NCBI GenBank assembly: GCA_016197205.1
Contig: JACPWG010000072.1
Location: forward strand, 1-53,406
Direction: 5' to 3'
DNA: 53,406 nucleotides
DNA from: Planctomycetota bacterium
Lineage (GTDB): Bacteria; Planctomycetota; MHYJ01; WSZJ01; JACPWG01
Shown here: positions 25,849 to 35,440 of the stretch, one piece after another
Layout of the letters: every line of letters starts with the position of its first letter
Position numbering within the stretch: position 1 is the stretch's first letter
The notes under the pieces: generated by a model
Seen by the model: the letters and a program-made list of their open reading frames with translations, nothing else
Told to the model about the DNA's origin: nothing
Databases searched by the model: none
Made by a program: the position numbers and the translations under genes

Positions 25849-26261
25849 TCGACCTCTCCGCCCTGCGAAGGCGCGGTCGCGGTCAACCCGAGGTCATCAT
25901 CCTGTCGCTCATCGACATCATGATGGTCCTGCTCATCTTCCTCCTGAGCACGGCGAGCTCGGTGCGCGAGACCGGGCTGGAACTCGAGCGGCCGTACGCC
26001 GAGACCGGCGCGCAGCTCGACCCGGAGGCGGTCCTGCTCGGCGTCGGCGCGGAGGGGGAGCTCTCGCTCGAGGGCCGGCGAGTGGATCGACTCTCGCTGC
26101 GCGGCGTGCTCGAGGAGCGGTTGGCACGGCGGCCGGACCTGGGGGTCGTGCTCGTCGCCGACCGCCGCACGCCGGCGGGCCTGCTGGTGGAAGTGATGGA
26201 CCAAGCCCGGCTCGCCGGCGCACGGCGGGTTGCGCTCGCCGCCCGAAAGGAGGCGCCATGA
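25845..26261 (+). CDS. exbD: ExbD biopolymer transport protein
   Basis: It begins in the ATGA shared with exbB and has 138 residues. One N-terminal membrane helix includes LSLIDIMMVLLIFLLST, with Asp24 in the place of the essential proton-carrying Asp25 of E. coli ExbD. The periplasmic domain (GVLEERLARRPDLGVVLVAD) matches the ExbD/TolR fold. It is the stator partner of ExbB and energises TonB. Confidence 0.92.
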   Translation: MIDLSALRRRGRGQPEVIILSLIDIMMVLLIFLLSTASSVRETGLELERPYAETGAQLDPEAVLLGVGAEGELSLEGRRVDRLSLRGVLEERLARRPDLGVVLVADRRTPAGLLVEVMDQARLAGARRVALAARKEAP

Positions 26262-27043
26262 AGCGGGAGTCTCTTCGGGCTCTCCTCGCGGCGGCGGTCA
26301 ACGTCTGCCTCTTCCTCGGCATCGCGGGGGCCAACCCTTCGTCCCGGCTCCCGCCGGCCAGGGAAGCATGGAGCGTGCACGAGCTCTTCCACACGGCCGC
26401 GACTCCGCGCGCAGTCGGCCCGAGGACCGACTGCGCGCCGTCCGCGACGGCGGGTGGACCGAGGGCGGCGGCGCGACCCGCGGTCGTGCTTGCCGCCCCG
26501 TCGGCTCCGGCAGTGGCCGCGGTCCGTTTCGAACCGCGCATCGGTCCGGCTTCGCGCATCGACGCCGGCATGCAGGCCCTGGCAGGCGGCCCCGCGCTCC
26601 GGGTTGAATTTGCCTCCCCGGGCGGGACGACGGCGGGGCAGCCGGTCGGGCTGCCCGGAGCAGCGGCCATCGGAGCGACCGGCGGCCGCGGCGGGGACGG
26701 CGCGCGCGGCGACGGCATCGGAGCCGGACCCGGCGGCGGCGGGACGGGGGTCTTCGGCCTTTCCGAAGTGGATCGTCCACCGGGGCGCGTCGTCGCGCCC
26801 GTGCCGCCCTATCCCTCGTGGGGTCGCGTGCAGCGACTGGAAGGGGTCGTCACGCTGCGAATCGTCGTGGGGGAGGACGGACGCGTACGCGAGGCGGGCG
26901 TGGAACGCGTGGAGGGGGATGCCCGGTTCGGAGAAATCGCCCGGGCAGGGGTGCGGGACTGGCGCTTCGAGCCCGCCGTCGCGGCCGGGCGAAAGGTCGC
27001 CTGCGTCGTGACCCAGCGCATCCGCTTCCAGTTGGTGGACTGA
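26258..27043 (+). CDS. tonB: TonB protein
   Basis: The start overlaps exbD by ATGA and gives 261 residues. An N-terminal hydrophobic helix (ALLAAAVNVCLFLGIAG, ~9-25) anchors it in the inner membrane. A long low-complexity region ends in a glycine-rich stretch (~140-163), and the TonB C-terminal domain occupies ~175-261: PVPPYPSWGRVQRLEGVVTL, then VRDWRFEPA. The linker is glycine/alanine-rich where most TonBs are Pro/Lys-rich. It is the energy transducer for the receptor at 14442-16664, the only TonB-dependent receptor in the window. Confidence 0.88.
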   Translation: MKRESLRALLAAAVNVCLFLGIAGANPSSRLPPAREAWSVHELFHTAATPRAVGPRTDCAPSATAGGPRAAARPAVVLAAPSAPAVAAVRFEPRIGPASRIDAGMQALAGGPALRVEFASPGGTTAGQPVGLPGAAAIGATGGRGGDGARGDGIGAGPGGGGTGVFGLSEVDRPPGRVVAPVPPYPSWGRVQRLEGVVTLRIVVGEDGRVREAGVERVEGDARFGEIARAGVRDWRFEPAVAAGRKVACVVTQRIRFQLVD

Positions 27044-27044
27044 C

Positions 27045-28307
27045 ATGGTACTCCTCCGCTACCGCCGGCATCCAACGATGGCCCGAGGGGCGGTCGCAGC
27101 CCTCCTCGCGTCCGTCCTCCTGGTGGGCGGCGGGACGCTGGCGGCGGACGAGGCCGCGCTCGGCCAGAGGGCTTACCAGGAGGGGCGCCACGCCGAGGCC
27201 GCCGACCTTTTCGAAAAAGCGCTGGCGAAGGGGCGGGACGACCGCTCGGGTCCGCTCCTCCTCGCGCTCGGGAATTGCCGCGCGGAGCTGCGGCAGTGGG
27301 AGGCCGCGATCGCCGCCTACCGCGAGGCCGTCGCGCTCAAGGCGGGGTCCGCGGACGTGCATCGGTCGATCGGACAGGCCCAGCTCAAGCTGGATCGGCT
27401 CGACGACGCGCTCGCGAGCTTCGCCCGCGCGGCTGCCCTGGACGCGGAGGGGCCGTACGAAGTTTGGATGGCCCGGATCTTACTGCAACGCGGGGACTGG
27501 GAGCCGGCGGAGCAGGCGCTGCTCCACCATCTGCGCAGCCACGCGGACTCCATCGAAGGGCGGGAGCTTCTTGCCTCCGTCCTGCTGCGACAAGGGCGCG
27601 ACGCGGAGGCGGCGCGGACGTATCGCGCCCTCGTCCTTCGCAAGCCGCTCGAAGCTGGATACCGGCTGGGCTTGGCCCAAGCCGAGGCGTCGGCGAAGCG
27701 CTACGGCGAGGCGCTCGACGCCCTCGAGGCCGCCGAGCGCCTCGGGTGCGCCAGTGAAGAAGGGCTGCGCCTGCTCGCCGATCTCTACTTGAAAGAACAA
27801 ATGCCGCGCGAGGCCGCCGCCGCGTACGGTCGACTCCTTGCCGCGTTCCCCGCTTCCCGCGCCGAGGACCGTCGCCGTCTCGCGCACGCCCACCTCCTGG
27901 CCGGAGACGTGCCCGCCGCGCGGGCGGCATTCGAGCAGACCCTTGCGTTCGACCCGACGTGCGCGGACGCGGCGCTCCAGCTCGCGCAGCTCGCCGACCG
28001 GGGCGACCGGCCGAAGCAGGCGCGAGCGCTTTTCGCCGAGGCCATGGCGGCCGCGCCCCGCGACGCGACCGCGGCCGCGCTGCTGGGCCGTTTCGAGCTG
28101 GGCACCGGACGATGGGGGGAGGCCGCCGCCGCGCTGGCGGAGGCGGTGAGACGCGGCGACCGCGATGCCTGCAATTTCCACGACCGGGCTTTGGCCCTTT
28201 CGAAGGCGGGCGATCGGGATGGCGCCTGGGAGACGCTGAAGGAGGGGCTACGCGAGCACCCATTCGACGAGCGACTGCGGGCGCTCCTCGGCGAGTGGGC
28301 ACGATGA
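27045..28307 (+). CDS. TPR repeat protein of the TonB2-type cluster
   Basis: ATG 27045 starts 1 bp past the tonB stop; an internal ATG at 27078 would give a shorter signal peptide. The 420 residues begin with an export signal ending in GGGTLAA. At least nine tetratricopeptide repeats follow, for example QRAYQEGRHAEAADLFEKAL and REAVALKAGSADVHRSIGQA. A TPR gene after tonB is typical of the Vibrio TonB2 operon, where it is needed for TonB2 function. It is probably a periplasmic scaffold for the transport complex. Confidence 0.82.
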   Translation: MVLLRYRRHPTMARGAVAALLASVLLVGGGTLAADEAALGQRAYQEGRHAEAADLFEKALAKGRDDRSGPLLLALGNCRAELRQWEAAIAAYREAVALKAGSADVHRSIGQAQLKLDRLDDALASFARAAALDAEGPYEVWMARILLQRGDWEPAEQALLHHLRSHADSIEGRELLASVLLRQGRDAEAARTYRALVLRKPLEAGYRLGLAQAEASAKRYGEALDALEAAERLGCASEEGLRLLADLYLKEQMPREAAAAYGRLLAAFPASRAEDRRRLAHAHLLAGDVPAARAAFEQTLAFDPTCADAALQLAQLADRGDRPKQARALFAEAMAAAPRDATAAALLGRFELGTGRWGEAAAALAEAVRRGDRDACNFHDRALALSKAGDRDGAWETLKEGLREHPFDERLRALLGEWAR

Positions 28308-28338
28308 GCCTGGCCGGGCGAGAGAGTTGAGGATCCAC

Positions 28339-29220
28339 ATGCACGCGAGCCACGAGCACGTCGAGGCGGGGGACCGGAGTCTTCGGGCGGGCGACTTCAC
28401 AGCCGCGCTCGCCGCCTACCGACGGGCGCTCGAGCTGGCCGAGGATGATCCAACCGGGGAGACGCGGGCGGAGGGCTTTTGCGGCATGGCGATCGCCCAT
28501 CTGGCGCTGGGGCGGATCGAGGAGGGTCGCGCGTGGCTTGAGCGCGGACGCGAAGCGGTGCTGCCGTCCGCACCCCGGGGCCGGTCGCGATGGCTGGAGG
28601 CGCAGGCGCGCTTCGCGGAGGCGGAAGGACGCCGGGCGGAAGCGGCGGCGGATTTCAAGGCGTGCTTCGAGCACGCGGTCAGCCATGGACTCGCGGGGCG
28701 CGCGGTCGACGCCGCGCTGGCGGCGGGGCGCGTGGACGAGCCGTCGGAGCGCATCGGTTGGGAGTTGCGAGCGCTGCGGACGGCTGTCGAGGCGGGGATC
28801 GAGGACAGGCTGGCCTCGCTTTGGGACGGCCTCGCGTCGCTCTACGATGCGAGCGGACGACTGGACGAGGCCCTGCGGGCCCGGGAACGGGCGCGTGAGC
28901 TGCACTGGCGCATGGGCAGCGAGCCGGACAAGCTGGCCGCCGACTGCGCGGTGGGGCGCGCCTACCGTCTGTGCGGTCGACTGGACGCGTCGCGGTCCAT
29001 GTTGCGTCCGGCGCTGGCTTGGAGCGAGCGTCTGTACCGGGACCTGCCGGGGCCGGAGAGCGCCCGCCTGCTCGCGCGCGCTTGCCGGGAGCTGGGGGAG
29101 GCGGAGTTGGCCGGCGGCCGCGCGGCGGAGGGGCGCGCGCTGTGCGAAAGAAGCTTCAGCCTCGAGGCACGCGCCGTCTTCGAGGACTCCCCGGTCCGGC
29201 CCCTCGAGCGCGGAGGCTAG
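28339..29220 (+). CDS. TPR-like protein of unknown function
   Basis: The ATG at 28339 is preceded by tgagga; a TTG at 28327 is an alternative. It gives 293 residues without a signal peptide. TPR-like helical pairs cover most of the length (AGDFTAALAAYRRALELAED, EGFCGMAIAHLALGRIEEGR, ASLYDASGRLDEALRARERA). It lies 31 bp after the exported TPR gene and is the last gene of the operon, so it is probably co-transcribed. A cytoplasmic scaffold or regulator is possible; no function can be named. Confidence 0.7.
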   Translation: MHASHEHVEAGDRSLRAGDFTAALAAYRRALELAEDDPTGETRAEGFCGMAIAHLALGRIEEGRAWLERGREAVLPSAPRGRSRWLEAQARFAEAEGRRAEAAADFKACFEHAVSHGLAGRAVDAALAAGRVDEPSERIGWELRALRTAVEAGIEDRLASLWDGLASLYDASGRLDEALRARERARELHWRMGSEPDKLAADCAVGRAYRLCGRLDASRSMLRPALAWSERLYRDLPGPESARLLARACRELGEAELAGGRAAEGRALCERSFSLEARAVFEDSPVRPLERGG

Positions 29221-29458
29221 CGGCCCTCGACGGAGCTCTCACTGATTGTGCGGAGACTTTTCCGCGGACCACCGCCATGCCGCCCAACGGTCCGCCTGAA
29301 GGCGGAACTACGAACGGCGGCGTCGGTGTGCCCAGACCGTGGTCACACCTGGACACGGGGCCACTCGTGGCCGCTCGGTGAATCCCTGACCTGGCTTGGT
29401 CGTGTGCGGCACGAACGCGCGCTTGCTCACTGCTGACGCCCGCTGCCGGGTCGAACCG

Positions 29459-32400
29459 TCAATCTCGGTCAGGGTCCCGCACGGCGACGCGCGGCGTCGG
29501 CTCGGGATCAGGGCTCGACGCGGGTGCCACCGGCGACCCGGGGGGCAGCGTTTCCGGCACTGCATTTTCAGCACCCTGTCCGCGCCGCAGGGGCGGCAGT
29601 TCGCGCCCCAACCCCTGCTCCAGGAGGCGCGGACCCATCGGTCGGCCGATCGTCACGCGCCGCGGTCCCTTCGGCCGGCCGATCGTGTCCCGGTGCGGCA
29701 GGCGAGGTCCCATCGGCCGGCCGATCGTCACGCGCCGCGGCCCCTTCGGCCGGCCGATCGTGTCCCGGTGCGGGACGCACGGCCTGCCTGACCGCGACCT
29801 GCCGGCCGCTCCCGCCGCTTGGCTCATTCGCAGGAGGTCCGTGCTCCCCGCGTCCTCCGTCGGCTCCTCCCCGACCCGCTCGAGCCCCGTCGGGTCCGTC
29901 CAGAGGGTGGGGTCGTTCCCGACGTACCGGTAGTCGTTCGCCAGGTCGTCCGCATCAAGGCCGAGCGGGTCCGGGCTCACGAACCGTCCGGTCCGCGGAT
30001 CGTACGTCCGTGCCCGGTAGTCGTAGAGGCCGAGCGCCGCGTCCCATTCGCGCCCGGTGAACATCCGCGTGTTGCCGATCTGCGAGGCGTTGCCGGGGGC
30101 CGGCGCCCACGCCTGCGCCTGCGCGTCCCAGGTGAACACCGTGGGCGCGCCGTACTCCCCATACTCGACTTTCTCGACGTTCACGCCCGAGCCGTCCGTG
30201 ATCAGGCAGACCGATCCCAGCTCGTCCTCGTGGAACACGTACCGCTGCCCGCCTCGGTCCACCGACAGCACTTCGTCGCTGCCGTTCCCGAGCACGAACG
30301 TCGCGAGGTAAGCCCCGGTCTGGTCACGCTCCGCGAGGACGCGGTCGCCGTCGTGAAGGAAGTCGACCCAGCCGATCTCGACGCCCGCGGCATCGAGCAC
30401 GTACCGCCGTTCGCGACGGCCGAGGGCGTCGTACGTGTAGTGGGCGAGCAGCTTGCCGTCGCTCTTCCGCCAGGCGCGCACGACCTGGTTGCGCCAGTTG
30501 TAGGAGTAGGTGTTCGTCCCGTCGTCCGTGACGTTCCCGTTCGCGTCGTGGACGCGCGTCGTGTCGTCGATCGTTTGGATCTGGTTCATCAGGTCGGGGA
30601 CGTAGAACCCGCTCACGTAGTTATAGGCCGAGAGGACGCCGTCCGTGGTCACCGACTTCCGGTTGCCGGCCTCGTCCAACTCGTACGCCCGCTGGGAGGT
30701 GAAGGTGAGGTAGTCTCCGTACTCCTTTTCCGGGGCGAGGTCGGCCTGCGGCACGCCCGCCTTCACGCCCGTGAGCTGATGCAGCCCGTCGTGGCGGTAA
30801 ACGTCCGCGAGGCCGTCGTGGATGCGCAGGGCGTGCTTCTTCCTGCCTGCCGCATCGTGGGCATACGCGAAGCCCGCGCGGACCGTCGTCGCGCCCTCGA
30901 GGTGCCTCCAGCTCGTGACCCGGAAGAGCGCGTCGCGCGCGATCTCGAGCGTCAACCCGTCGGGGCCGCTCCGCCTCGCCGGCTCTTCGCCCGCGTACTC
31001 GTAGGCGGCGAAGAGCGACCCGCCTTCGCGCACTTCGCGCAGGCGGTCCTGCGGATCGACGGTGAAGTCCAGCACCCGGCCGTTCGGATAGGTCATCCGC
31101 GTCCGGTCACCGGCCTCGTTGAACGCGAAGGTGGTGTCCGCGATCGCGGTCAGCTCGTTCACGAACCGGTGGGCCTTCTCGACCTCGTCGAGCGTGGTGT
31201 AGTCGAAGGTCGTGTACCCCGTCTCACCCGAGACATTGACGGGCCGCAACACGGCGTCCAGGGTGAGGGTTTCGAGCGTGGCGCCCTCGACCCCGGGCCC
31301 TCGCGTGATCGCCCGCGACACCGGGGCGCCGAGCCCCATGTACACGGTGTCCACGGCCGTGCCGGTCGGGTCCGTGCGTCGCGTCGGCCAGCCGTTGCCG
31401 TCGTACACGTAGCTCACCGAGGCCTGGTTGGGATACAGGATCTCGGACACCTGCCCCAGCGCGTTTCGGGTATAGGTCGTCGCGTGGCCGAGGCCGTCCG
31501 TGACGCCGGTGAGCCGGCCGTCGGCATCATAGTCGAAGGAGAGGGTGATCGCGGCGCCCACGGCCGGCTGGTGGACCTGGGTGCGGACGTTGCCGCGGCC
31601 GTCATAGGTGCGCCGGATCCGGTTCCCCAAGGGGTCCTCGGCCTCGACGACGTTGCCCTGCGAGTCGTGCTTGAAGTGGGAGGTGAGGTTCGCGCCCCCG
31701 GCGCCCGGGTCTTCGATGATCGTCGTCGCCCGCCCGTAATCATCGTACTGCCGTTCCTCGCGACGCGTCTCCGTCTGGCTCGTAGCGGTATTCACCGCGG
31801 ACCACGTGAGCTGCGTGGGATTCCCCTCGGCGTCGAGCACGGCCTCGACCCCGTCGCCGCCGGGCCCGCCGCTCGGCGTCGTGCGGATGCCCGTGACCCG
31901 TCCCGCCGCGTCGCGCGCGATCACCGTCACCGCGCCGTTCGGCGAAACGGTCTTCACGACGTCGCCGTTCGCATCCCGTTCGTACCGCGTCCGGGCGTTT
32001 CCCCCGCCGACCGGCTGCCCCGCGCTGTCCTTGTGCAGTCTGTTCGTTTCGTAGAGCCGCCCCGCCTCGTCGCGCTTTTCTTCCGACCCGTTCGCGGGCG
32101 CGTCGGCGCCGGAGCAGCTCGAGAACGTGCCGGACTCCTCGGCGATCGGCGGTTCGTCCGCGGGCCCACCGCAGCAGCAGCCGCCCTCGCCGTAGGTGAA
32201 TTTCCGGTACAGGCTGCCGGGCCACAGCTCACGCTTGCGCCGGCCGAAGCCGTCATACACGAACATGGCCACGCCGGAGGCCCACGACATCGTTTCGAGC
32301 TGCCCGTGCCCCTCGTAGGCGTACTCCCGCACGATCGGCTGCGACGTGCCGGCGCCCTGCGTGGAACGCGTGAGGAGGTTGCGCGGGTCGTGCACGAAGG

Positions 32401-35400
32401 TGTCCTGCCGCCCGCCCGGGTGGGTCACCGACAGCGGATTCTGATCCGCGTCGTAGGTGAAAGTTTTGGTGACCGACTGCGTCCCCGTGATCGTCCGCGT
32501 CTCGCTCGCGACGTCGCCGAGCACCGTGTAGGCCGTCGTGGTGATCAGCCATGGAAGGTCCGGATCCTGGAGGCCCTCTCCGTTGACGTTCTTGATCCGC
32601 CGCTCCGTGAGCCGCCCGTTCTCGTCATACGTCTGTTGGACCTGGTAGCCGAGCGGGCCGTCCACCTGGGTCGTGTGGTTGCCGCGATCGACGGTGAAGG
32701 TCAGCACGTGCTGGCCGGGCGAGGTCCTGCTCGTCGCGTTACCGACCGCGTCCACGGTCCACGTAGTGGCCAGGTCGAGTTGGCCGTACGCTTCGGTGAC
32801 GCGTTGCAGGTAGCCCGCCTGGGGCCCGGTCGTGAAGTACTCGTAGCGCGTCACGGCGCCGTTCGGCGCGATGGCGCGGATCCTCCGGCCCTGGTCGTCC
32901 TGCCAGAATTTCTCCTCGAGGACTTGCGGCGCCGGCACGCCCTGCGTGACCGTCGGGCGTTTGAGCTTCACGACGTTTCCGGCCGCCTGGTCCGTTCGAC
33001 CGTCCCCGTTCAAGTCGCCGGCGGAGGCCTCTTCGACGTCGTAGAAATAGGTCGTGAGGACGCCGTGGCTCGTGTGGGTCTTCACCAGGCTCCAGGGGGA
33101 ACCTTGGAGGTAGGTGAAGGTCTCGACCTCGTCCGCGGGCATCCCGACGCCGATCCACCGGTGTTCGAGCAGGTCGCAGCGCTTGAGGGGATTCGGGTTC
33201 GCGGCGTCGTAGGTCCACGTCTCGGCATTGCCCGCGGGCTCGACCCGCGTGATGGGCTCGCCGTCCGCGTTGTAGGTGGAAGTCCAGGTGAGGGCGAGGC
33301 CGGGGCCCTCCAAGCTCCGCTGTACGGCGTGGCCGCCGGAGTCGACCTGGACGCGGGTGAGGCCCTCGCCACGCCGGTCCGTCATGCGGATCCAGCCGGC
33401 CTGCACGACGGGCGCGTACGCGAAGCGGTAGACCTGGCTCCCCGTGCCGTACTGTTGCGTCACGACCCGATCCGTATCCTCGTCGTAGGTCATGACCAGG
33501 TACGCCTCGTCCTGCCCGTCAAGGCAGGAGAGGAGGTTGTGGTCGAGCCAGGGGTGCGGCTGGTCCTGGGCGTAGCCGTATTTCCGGGTGTGACCCAGCG
33601 GATCCGTCACCTGGAACAGGTCGCCCGCGGGGCTGTAGACGAAGCCGACCGTGCGCGGGTTCTGGGCGTCGTAGAAATCCGCGAGCGAAGCGAGGCGGCC
33701 GTCGGCGCCGTAGGAGAAGGTCACGGCTCGCCCGAGGCTGTCCAGCACGCTCACGAGCCGCCCGGCGGCATAGGTGAGGGTGAGCGTATGCGCGCCGCGG
33801 TCGCGTTCCTGGGTCAGGCGATACGCCCCGTCGAGCAGGGTGAAGGTCGAGACCTTGCCGTCCCGGTCCGTGATCGTGTAGGTGCCGTCCGGCTGCGACG
33901 CGAGCGTATCGTAGAAACCCGGCGGCGAAAGGAAACTTTGCGCGCCGGCGTCCCAGGCGTAGCGATCGGTGCGGCCACGCGCTCCGTCGAAGCGCAGGAA
34001 GTCGGCGCCGTCGGCTGTCAGGGTTTGCTCGTACCTGTGGGACCAGCCCCGGCCAAGGGTCGTGTCGTGGTCAGAGCCGCTGCGGTAGACCCGCTCGAAC
34101 GAGAAGCCGAACCCGGCCTCGACCGGGATCGCGAGATCCGACGCGCGCAGGATCAGCTCGCCGCCCGTGGCGGACACGCTCTCGGACGCGCCCAGTCGGA
34201 CGGCGTGAAGCTTCGGCTCTTCGCGGACGAGGTCGGCCGGATCGACGGAGGCCTCCTCCGCGCTCATGCTCTCGTGGCCGGCGGCGTCCACCGTCGAGGC
34301 CTTCAGGTAGATGCGCGCGCGCGGCCGGGCCGCCCAGAAGGTGCCGTCGTGCGGCAGGAGGTCCGGGGCGGCCGGAACGTAGGGGCCGCCCGACACGTAG
34401 CTCTTCCAGATGCGGACGCCGAGGAGATCCGGCGGGTTCGAGGCGAGCGACCAGTTGAGGCCGAAGCTGTCGGGCGTGTACCCGAGCACGAGCGCGTAGG
34501 GGGCCGGCGGGGGATCGTCGGTGACGGTCGCGGAGGCCTCGGTCGAGTAGGGGCTTTCGATCGGCGGCTCGCCGTCGATCGAGGTGACCACGTAGTAGTA
34601 GGTCCCCGCCGGGAGGCCCGCATCGCGGTAGGAAACGTTCGAGGTCGTGCCGATCTGCACGTAGCCCGAACCGCTCGTCGTGGAGCGGTAGACGCCGAAG
34701 GACCCGGGAATGGGGTCCCAGGCCAGATCCACGATCGTCTCCCCGCCCGTCGCCGTGAGCCCGGTCGGGATGGGGTCTTTGTCGTTCGGGTGGTGCGCGT
34801 GGAAGTCGCCCGGGGTGATCGACTTTTCAAGGGAGAGGGTTTCGTGCCCCGCGCGGTCGACGCTCCCCAGCCGCAGGTAGATCTTGCTTTTCGGGGGATT
34901 GCCGATGAAGCGCCGCGTGGTGACGGGCAGCAGCACGTTGTTCAGTCGCGCCCACGGCTCGCCGGGATTGCGCCGCTGGTAGAGGTTGAAGCCGGCGAGG
35001 TCCGGGGGGAGGGACGGCATGTCCCATTCGAGCGTCCACAGATTGATGCTGAAGCGAAGGGTGAGCGGGGCGGGGGCGGGTGGCGGCCCGTCGGTAGGCG
35101 TCGCGGAGACGGTCGCGGAGCGATAGTCGATGAGCGGCGTTCCCTCCGCTGCGACGACGACATAGTAGAAGGTGCGGGAGGGCAGGTTTTTGTCCACGTA
35201 ACACATCTGGGTCGTCGTACCGAGCACGGAGAAGCCATACGTGGCGAACTCCGACCGCAGGATCTTGTAGGTCACCGGCTCCGGGTGGTTCCAGGTCAGC
35301 GAGACCTGCGTCTCGCCCGCCTGCGCGGTGACGCCCTCGGGCGTGCAGGCGGGTAGGGCGGCTGCGCGGGCAACGAAGGCGAGGACCACGAGCAGGTGTC

Positions 35401-35440
35401 CGGCGAGGCGCGGGCGATGCGACAGCGGAGCACGGACCAT
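29459..35440 (-). CDS. Large RHS/YD-repeat protein with FN3-like domains and a repeated C-terminal tail
   Basis: ATG 35440-35438 has ggggggag upstream and starts a signal peptide (LAGHLLVVLAFVARAAA). The 1993 residues contain about four FN3-like domains (~32-400), a DUF6531 entry domain (~415-490, with GRGWSHRYEQTL), many YD repeats (~490-1800), and a C-terminal RHS core ending YRYVGNDPTLWTDPTGL (~1836-1852). A Cys cluster (GGCCCGG) lies near ~1090. RHS shells enclose a C-terminal toxin after the DPxGL motif. Here the ~140-residue tail is instead low complexity and carries a 25-residue repeat twice (PHRDTIGRPKGP, RRVTIGRPMGPRL). No immunity gene follows. It is probably a secreted or surface shell whose toxin has been lost or replaced. 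Confidence 0.88.
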   Translation of the reverse strand: MVRAPLSHRPRLAGHLLVVLAFVARAAALPACTPEGVTAQAGETQVSLTWNHPEPVTYKILRSEFATYGFSVLGTTTQMCYVDKNLPSRTFYYVVVAAEGTPLIDYRSATVSATPTDGPPPAPAPLTLRFSINLWTLEWDMPSLPPDLAGFNLYQRRNPGEPWARLNNVLLPVTTRRFIGNPPKSKIYLRLGSVDRAGHETLSLEKSITPGDFHAHHPNDKDPIPTGLTATGGETIVDLAWDPIPGSFGVYRSTTSGSGYVQIGTTSNVSYRDAGLPAGTYYYVVTSIDGEPPIESPYSTEASATVTDDPPPAPYALVLGYTPDSFGLNWSLASNPPDLLGVRIWKSYVSGGPYVPAAPDLLPHDGTFWAARPRARIYLKASTVDAAGHESMSAEEASVDPADLVREEPKLHAVRLGASESVSATGGELILRASDLAIPVEAGFGFSFERVYRSGSDHDTTLGRGWSHRYEQTLTADGADFLRFDGARGRTDRYAWDAGAQSFLSPPGFYDTLASQPDGTYTITDRDGKVSTFTLLDGAYRLTQERDRGAHTLTLTYAAGRLVSVLDSLGRAVTFSYGADGRLASLADFYDAQNPRTVGFVYSPAGDLFQVTDPLGHTRKYGYAQDQPHPWLDHNLLSCLDGQDEAYLVMTYDEDTDRVVTQQYGTGSQVYRFAYAPVVQAGWIRMTDRRGEGLTRVQVDSGGHAVQRSLEGPGLALTWTSTYNADGEPITRVEPAGNAETWTYDAANPNPLKRCDLLEHRWIGVGMPADEVETFTYLQGSPWSLVKTHTSHGVLTTYFYDVEEASAGDLNGDGRTDQAAGNVVKLKRPTVTQGVPAPQVLEEKFWQDDQGRRIRAIAPNGAVTRYEYFTTGPQAGYLQRVTEAYGQLDLATTWTVDAVGNATSRTSPGQHVLTFTVDRGNHTTQVDGPLGYQVQQTYDENGRLTERRIKNVNGEGLQDPDLPWLITTTAYTVLGDVASETRTITGTQSVTKTFTYDADQNPLSVTHPGGRQDTFVHDPRNLLTRSTQGAGTSQPIVREYAYEGHGQLETMSWASGVAMFVYDGFGRRKRELWPGSLYRKFTYGEGGCCCGGPADEPPIAEESGTFSSCSGADAPANGSEEKRDEAGRLYETNRLHKDSAGQPVGGGNARTRYERDANGDVVKTVSPNGAVTVIARDAAGRVTGIRTTPSGGPGGDGVEAVLDAEGNPTQLTWSAVNTATSQTETRREERQYDDYGRATTIIEDPGAGGANLTSHFKHDSQGNVVEAEDPLGNRIRRTYDGRGNVRTQVHQPAVGAAITLSFDYDADGRLTGVTDGLGHATTYTRNALGQVSEILYPNQASVSYVYDGNGWPTRRTDPTGTAVDTVYMGLGAPVSRAITRGPGVEGATLETLTLDAVLRPVNVSGETGYTTFDYTTLDEVEKAHRFVNELTAIADTTFAFNEAGDRTRMTYPNGRVLDFTVDPQDRLREVREGGSLFAAYEYAGEEPARRSGPDGLTLEIARDALFRVTSWRHLEGATTVRAGFAYAHDAAGRKKHALRIHDGLADVYRHDGLHQLTGVKAGVPQADLAPEKEYGDYLTFTSQRAYELDEAGNRKSVTTDGVLSAYNYVSGFYVPDLMNQIQTIDDTTRVHDANGNVTDDGTNTYSYNWRNQVVRAWRKSDGKLLAHYTYDALGRRERRYVLDAAGVEIGWVDFLHDGDRVLAERDQTGAYLATFVLGNGSDEVLSVDRGGQRYVFHEDELGSVCLITDGSGVNVEKVEYGEYGAPTVFTWDAQAQAWAPAPGNASQIGNTRMFTGREWDAALGLYDYRARTYDPRTGRFVSPDPLGLDADDLANDYRYVGNDPTLWTDPTGLERVGEEPTEDAGSTDLLRMSQAAGAAGRSRSGRPCVPHRDTIGRPKGPRRVTIGRPMGPRLPHRDTIGRPKGPRRVTIGRPMGPRLLEQGLGRELPPLRRGQGAENAVPETLPPGSPVAPASSPDPEPTPRVAVRDPDRD
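29631..29774 (-). repeat. Two 75-bp tandem units in the RHS tail
   Basis: Two near-identical units start at 29631 and 29706. Each includes two ggccgatcgt sub-repeats, giving four TIGRP-like motifs in the protein. The period is 25 codons, so the frame is kept. Confidence 0.85.

Noticed and set aside
29819..35356. Very long open frame on the plus strand opposite the RHS gene
   Set aside because: Its composition is valine/arginine/glycine-rich without domains. It is the antisense shadow of the RHS gene, which has clear YD repeats.
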